NCBI RefSeq assembly: GCF_040581485.1
Contig: NC_090132.1
Location: 24,811,911-24,875,910 of the forward strand
Source of the DNA: Linepithema humile
Lineage: Eukaryota; Arthropoda; Insecta; Hymenoptera; Formicidae
Reading direction: 5' to 3'
Length of the DNA: 64,000 nt
The position numbers and the translations under genes were made by a program. Shown piece by piece: positions 63,130 through 64,000 of this stretch (its first letter is position 1; every line of letters starts with the position of its first letter). The notes under the pieces were generated by a model. That model was not told the origin of the DNA, searched no databases, and saw only the letters and a program-made list of their open reading frames with translations.

Positions 63130-63189
63130 TATACGTCACGAGTCGGTCTCGAAATTTTATTAACATTAGAGCATTTATTAAATATTTAC

Positions 63190-63217
63190 CAAAATGAAAA
63201 CTTCAACTTGATTTCGA
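63190..63217. other. Spacer (loop) of the giant inverted repeat
   Basis: About 28 bp (AAAATGAAAACTTCAACTTGA and a few flanking bases) separate the arms. The last paired blocks are about TATTAAATATTTA on the left and GATAAATATTCAATA on the right. Confidence 0.8.
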
Positions 63218-64000
63218 TAAATATTCAATAAATGTAGTAATGTTAAAAGTTTCGAGACCAACTAGCGGCATACGATGGGATTGTTTTCATCGTTGTGCTT
63301 AGTCTGCGCGTCTCACATCCCCTCACTTTGTTTCCTTCGCTACATTCCACACGCATGTTTTTGCTCCCTACTCTCCGCATTCTTTCGTCGACACCGGCGA
63401 CGTCCTTGTCCTTGTTGTCCTGTTATCATTCGCACGGTGGCACTTGTACGAAGCAGATTGTTTCATATCTACGTTTTATCCTCTCCTACTATAATACTAC
63501 CTTTACTACTTCCCGCAATTTTCGATCACATCCTTTTCTATCATTATCTGTAGCGAATATGGCAATGTCGAACGTATCCGTGCGATAATATTCGAGTCTA
63601 CTTTTGACTTAAATGACGAAATACGCGTCGATAGTGTAGTTTAAAACATCGCGCAATTTTCACGAACGCGTGTGAAGTGCCTTGAAGAACTGCAAAGAAG
63701 ACTGAGAGGAGGAGGAGGCTCAGCGAGGGCATCGGGCACCAGCGGAGCGACTTTAGAGTGAGTTATCATTTATTTATTATCCGCAAAATATTGCACATAT
63801 GTAGAATGTAACGTAGCACATAGAATATTAGAAATATTCAATACAAAATTTGCAATTTTCAATATTTTTAGTTATTAGATATTTTCATATATTTATTATT
63901 ATTTTAAAAATTATAGTTTTTTTCGGTATATATAATTTGTTTATTAGATACTTGTATAAAAAATCAATGTGCAAAAAGTTTAATATGCGCATTAATTATT
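63218..64000. repeat. Right arm of giant inverted repeat (runs off the window)
   Basis: Inverted copy of 62397-63189. It ends at the window edge while still matching (ATGCGCATTAATTATT), so the full arm is longer than seen. Given the left arm's order, the copy of the 41-nt exon, if duplicated, would lie about 40-80 bases beyond the window. Confidence 0.92.
63650..63751 (+). CDS. Duplicated coding exon in the right arm, plus strand
   Basis: Plus-strand counterpart of the exon ending at 62644. It reads LEELQRRLRGGGGSARASGT then SGATL and runs into the same GTGAGT donor (exon end at 63751). Compared with the left copy there is a compensating one-base insertion and deletion near the start of the shared region (GTGTGAAGTGCCTTG versus GTGTGAGTGCCTTTG) and four substitutions further on, with the frame preserved. 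An upstream stop (TAA near 63643) limits the frame. It may be a functional paralogue's exon or a dead copy. Confidence 0.3.

Larger units (their letters stand above)
62397..63189. repeat. Left arm of giant inverted repeat
   Basis: About 790 bp whose reverse complement recurs at about 63218-64000. Shared landmarks include the outer ATTAATGCGCATATTA, ACTCACTCTAAAGT, CTTCTTTGCAGTTCTTCAA, the middle TCCTTGT-type CA/GT-rich block and the inner GGTCTCGAAA. By eye the arms differ at roughly one base in ten, with small insertions and deletions. The left boundary is where the window ends in the other arm, so the true repeat may be longer. Confidence 0.92.

Overview
This window looks like nuclear DNA of an insect, most probably a hymenopteran such as an ant. 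The grounds are the split-gene architecture (short exons with GTGAGT or GTAAGT donors), TCAGT-type initiators, CpG that is not depleted and often over-abundant in GC-rich islands, interspersed AT-rich stretches, abundant microsatellites, and a Tc1/mariner-type transposon relic with TA target sites. The species assignment is inference. Nothing prokaryotic is present: no operons, no CRISPR array, no rRNA. I saw no convincing tRNA.

Nearly the whole window is intergenic or deep intronic. The many medium-length open frames overlap each other on both strands inside GC-rich islands, and none shows a protein domain I recognise except the transposase fragment. The best gene evidence is as follows. (1) A first coding exon on the minus strand at 28303-28255 encodes a textbook signal peptide (MRSLRVMVLLLVCCIIG), with a CACC-ATG context, a perfect GTAAGT donor and a TCAGT initiator 60 bases upstream. 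(2) A minus-strand gene fragment at the right end has exons ending at 62644, at 62360-62320 and possibly at 55425-55363; the phases agree and the donors are GTGAGT. (3) A minus-strand core promoter lies near 50102, with TATAAAA starting 33 bases upstream of a TCAGT initiator.

The two most striking structures are repeats. At 43858-44967 there is a rearranged Tc1-like element with two 225-bp terminal inverted repeats, TA target sites, a fragment of transposase and a second, nested 161-bp near-perfect palindrome. At 62397 to the window end there is a giant inverted repeat (arms of nearly 800 bp, spacer about 28 bp). Its arms carry diverged copies of the same exon pointing away from each other, either a head-to-head gene duplication or a long-hairpin RNA locus.

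Layout: 1-3 kb GC/AT mosaic; 3.0-3.5 kb three-copy 160-bp tandem repeat; 3.5-28 kb mostly featureless with small palindromes and microsatellites; 28.3 kb secreted-peptide first exon; 28.4-43.8 kb gene-poor, with GC islands and an unassigned 122-codon frame at 39.8 kb; 43.9-45.0 kb Tc1 relic; 49-50.1 kb GC island with the promoter; 51.7 kb 33-bp tandem repeat; 54.2 kb hAT-type terminus; 55.4-56.0 kb candidate exon and a nested 9-bp minisatellite; 59.5 kb 60-bp CT tract; 62.3-64.0 kb exons and giant inverted repeat.
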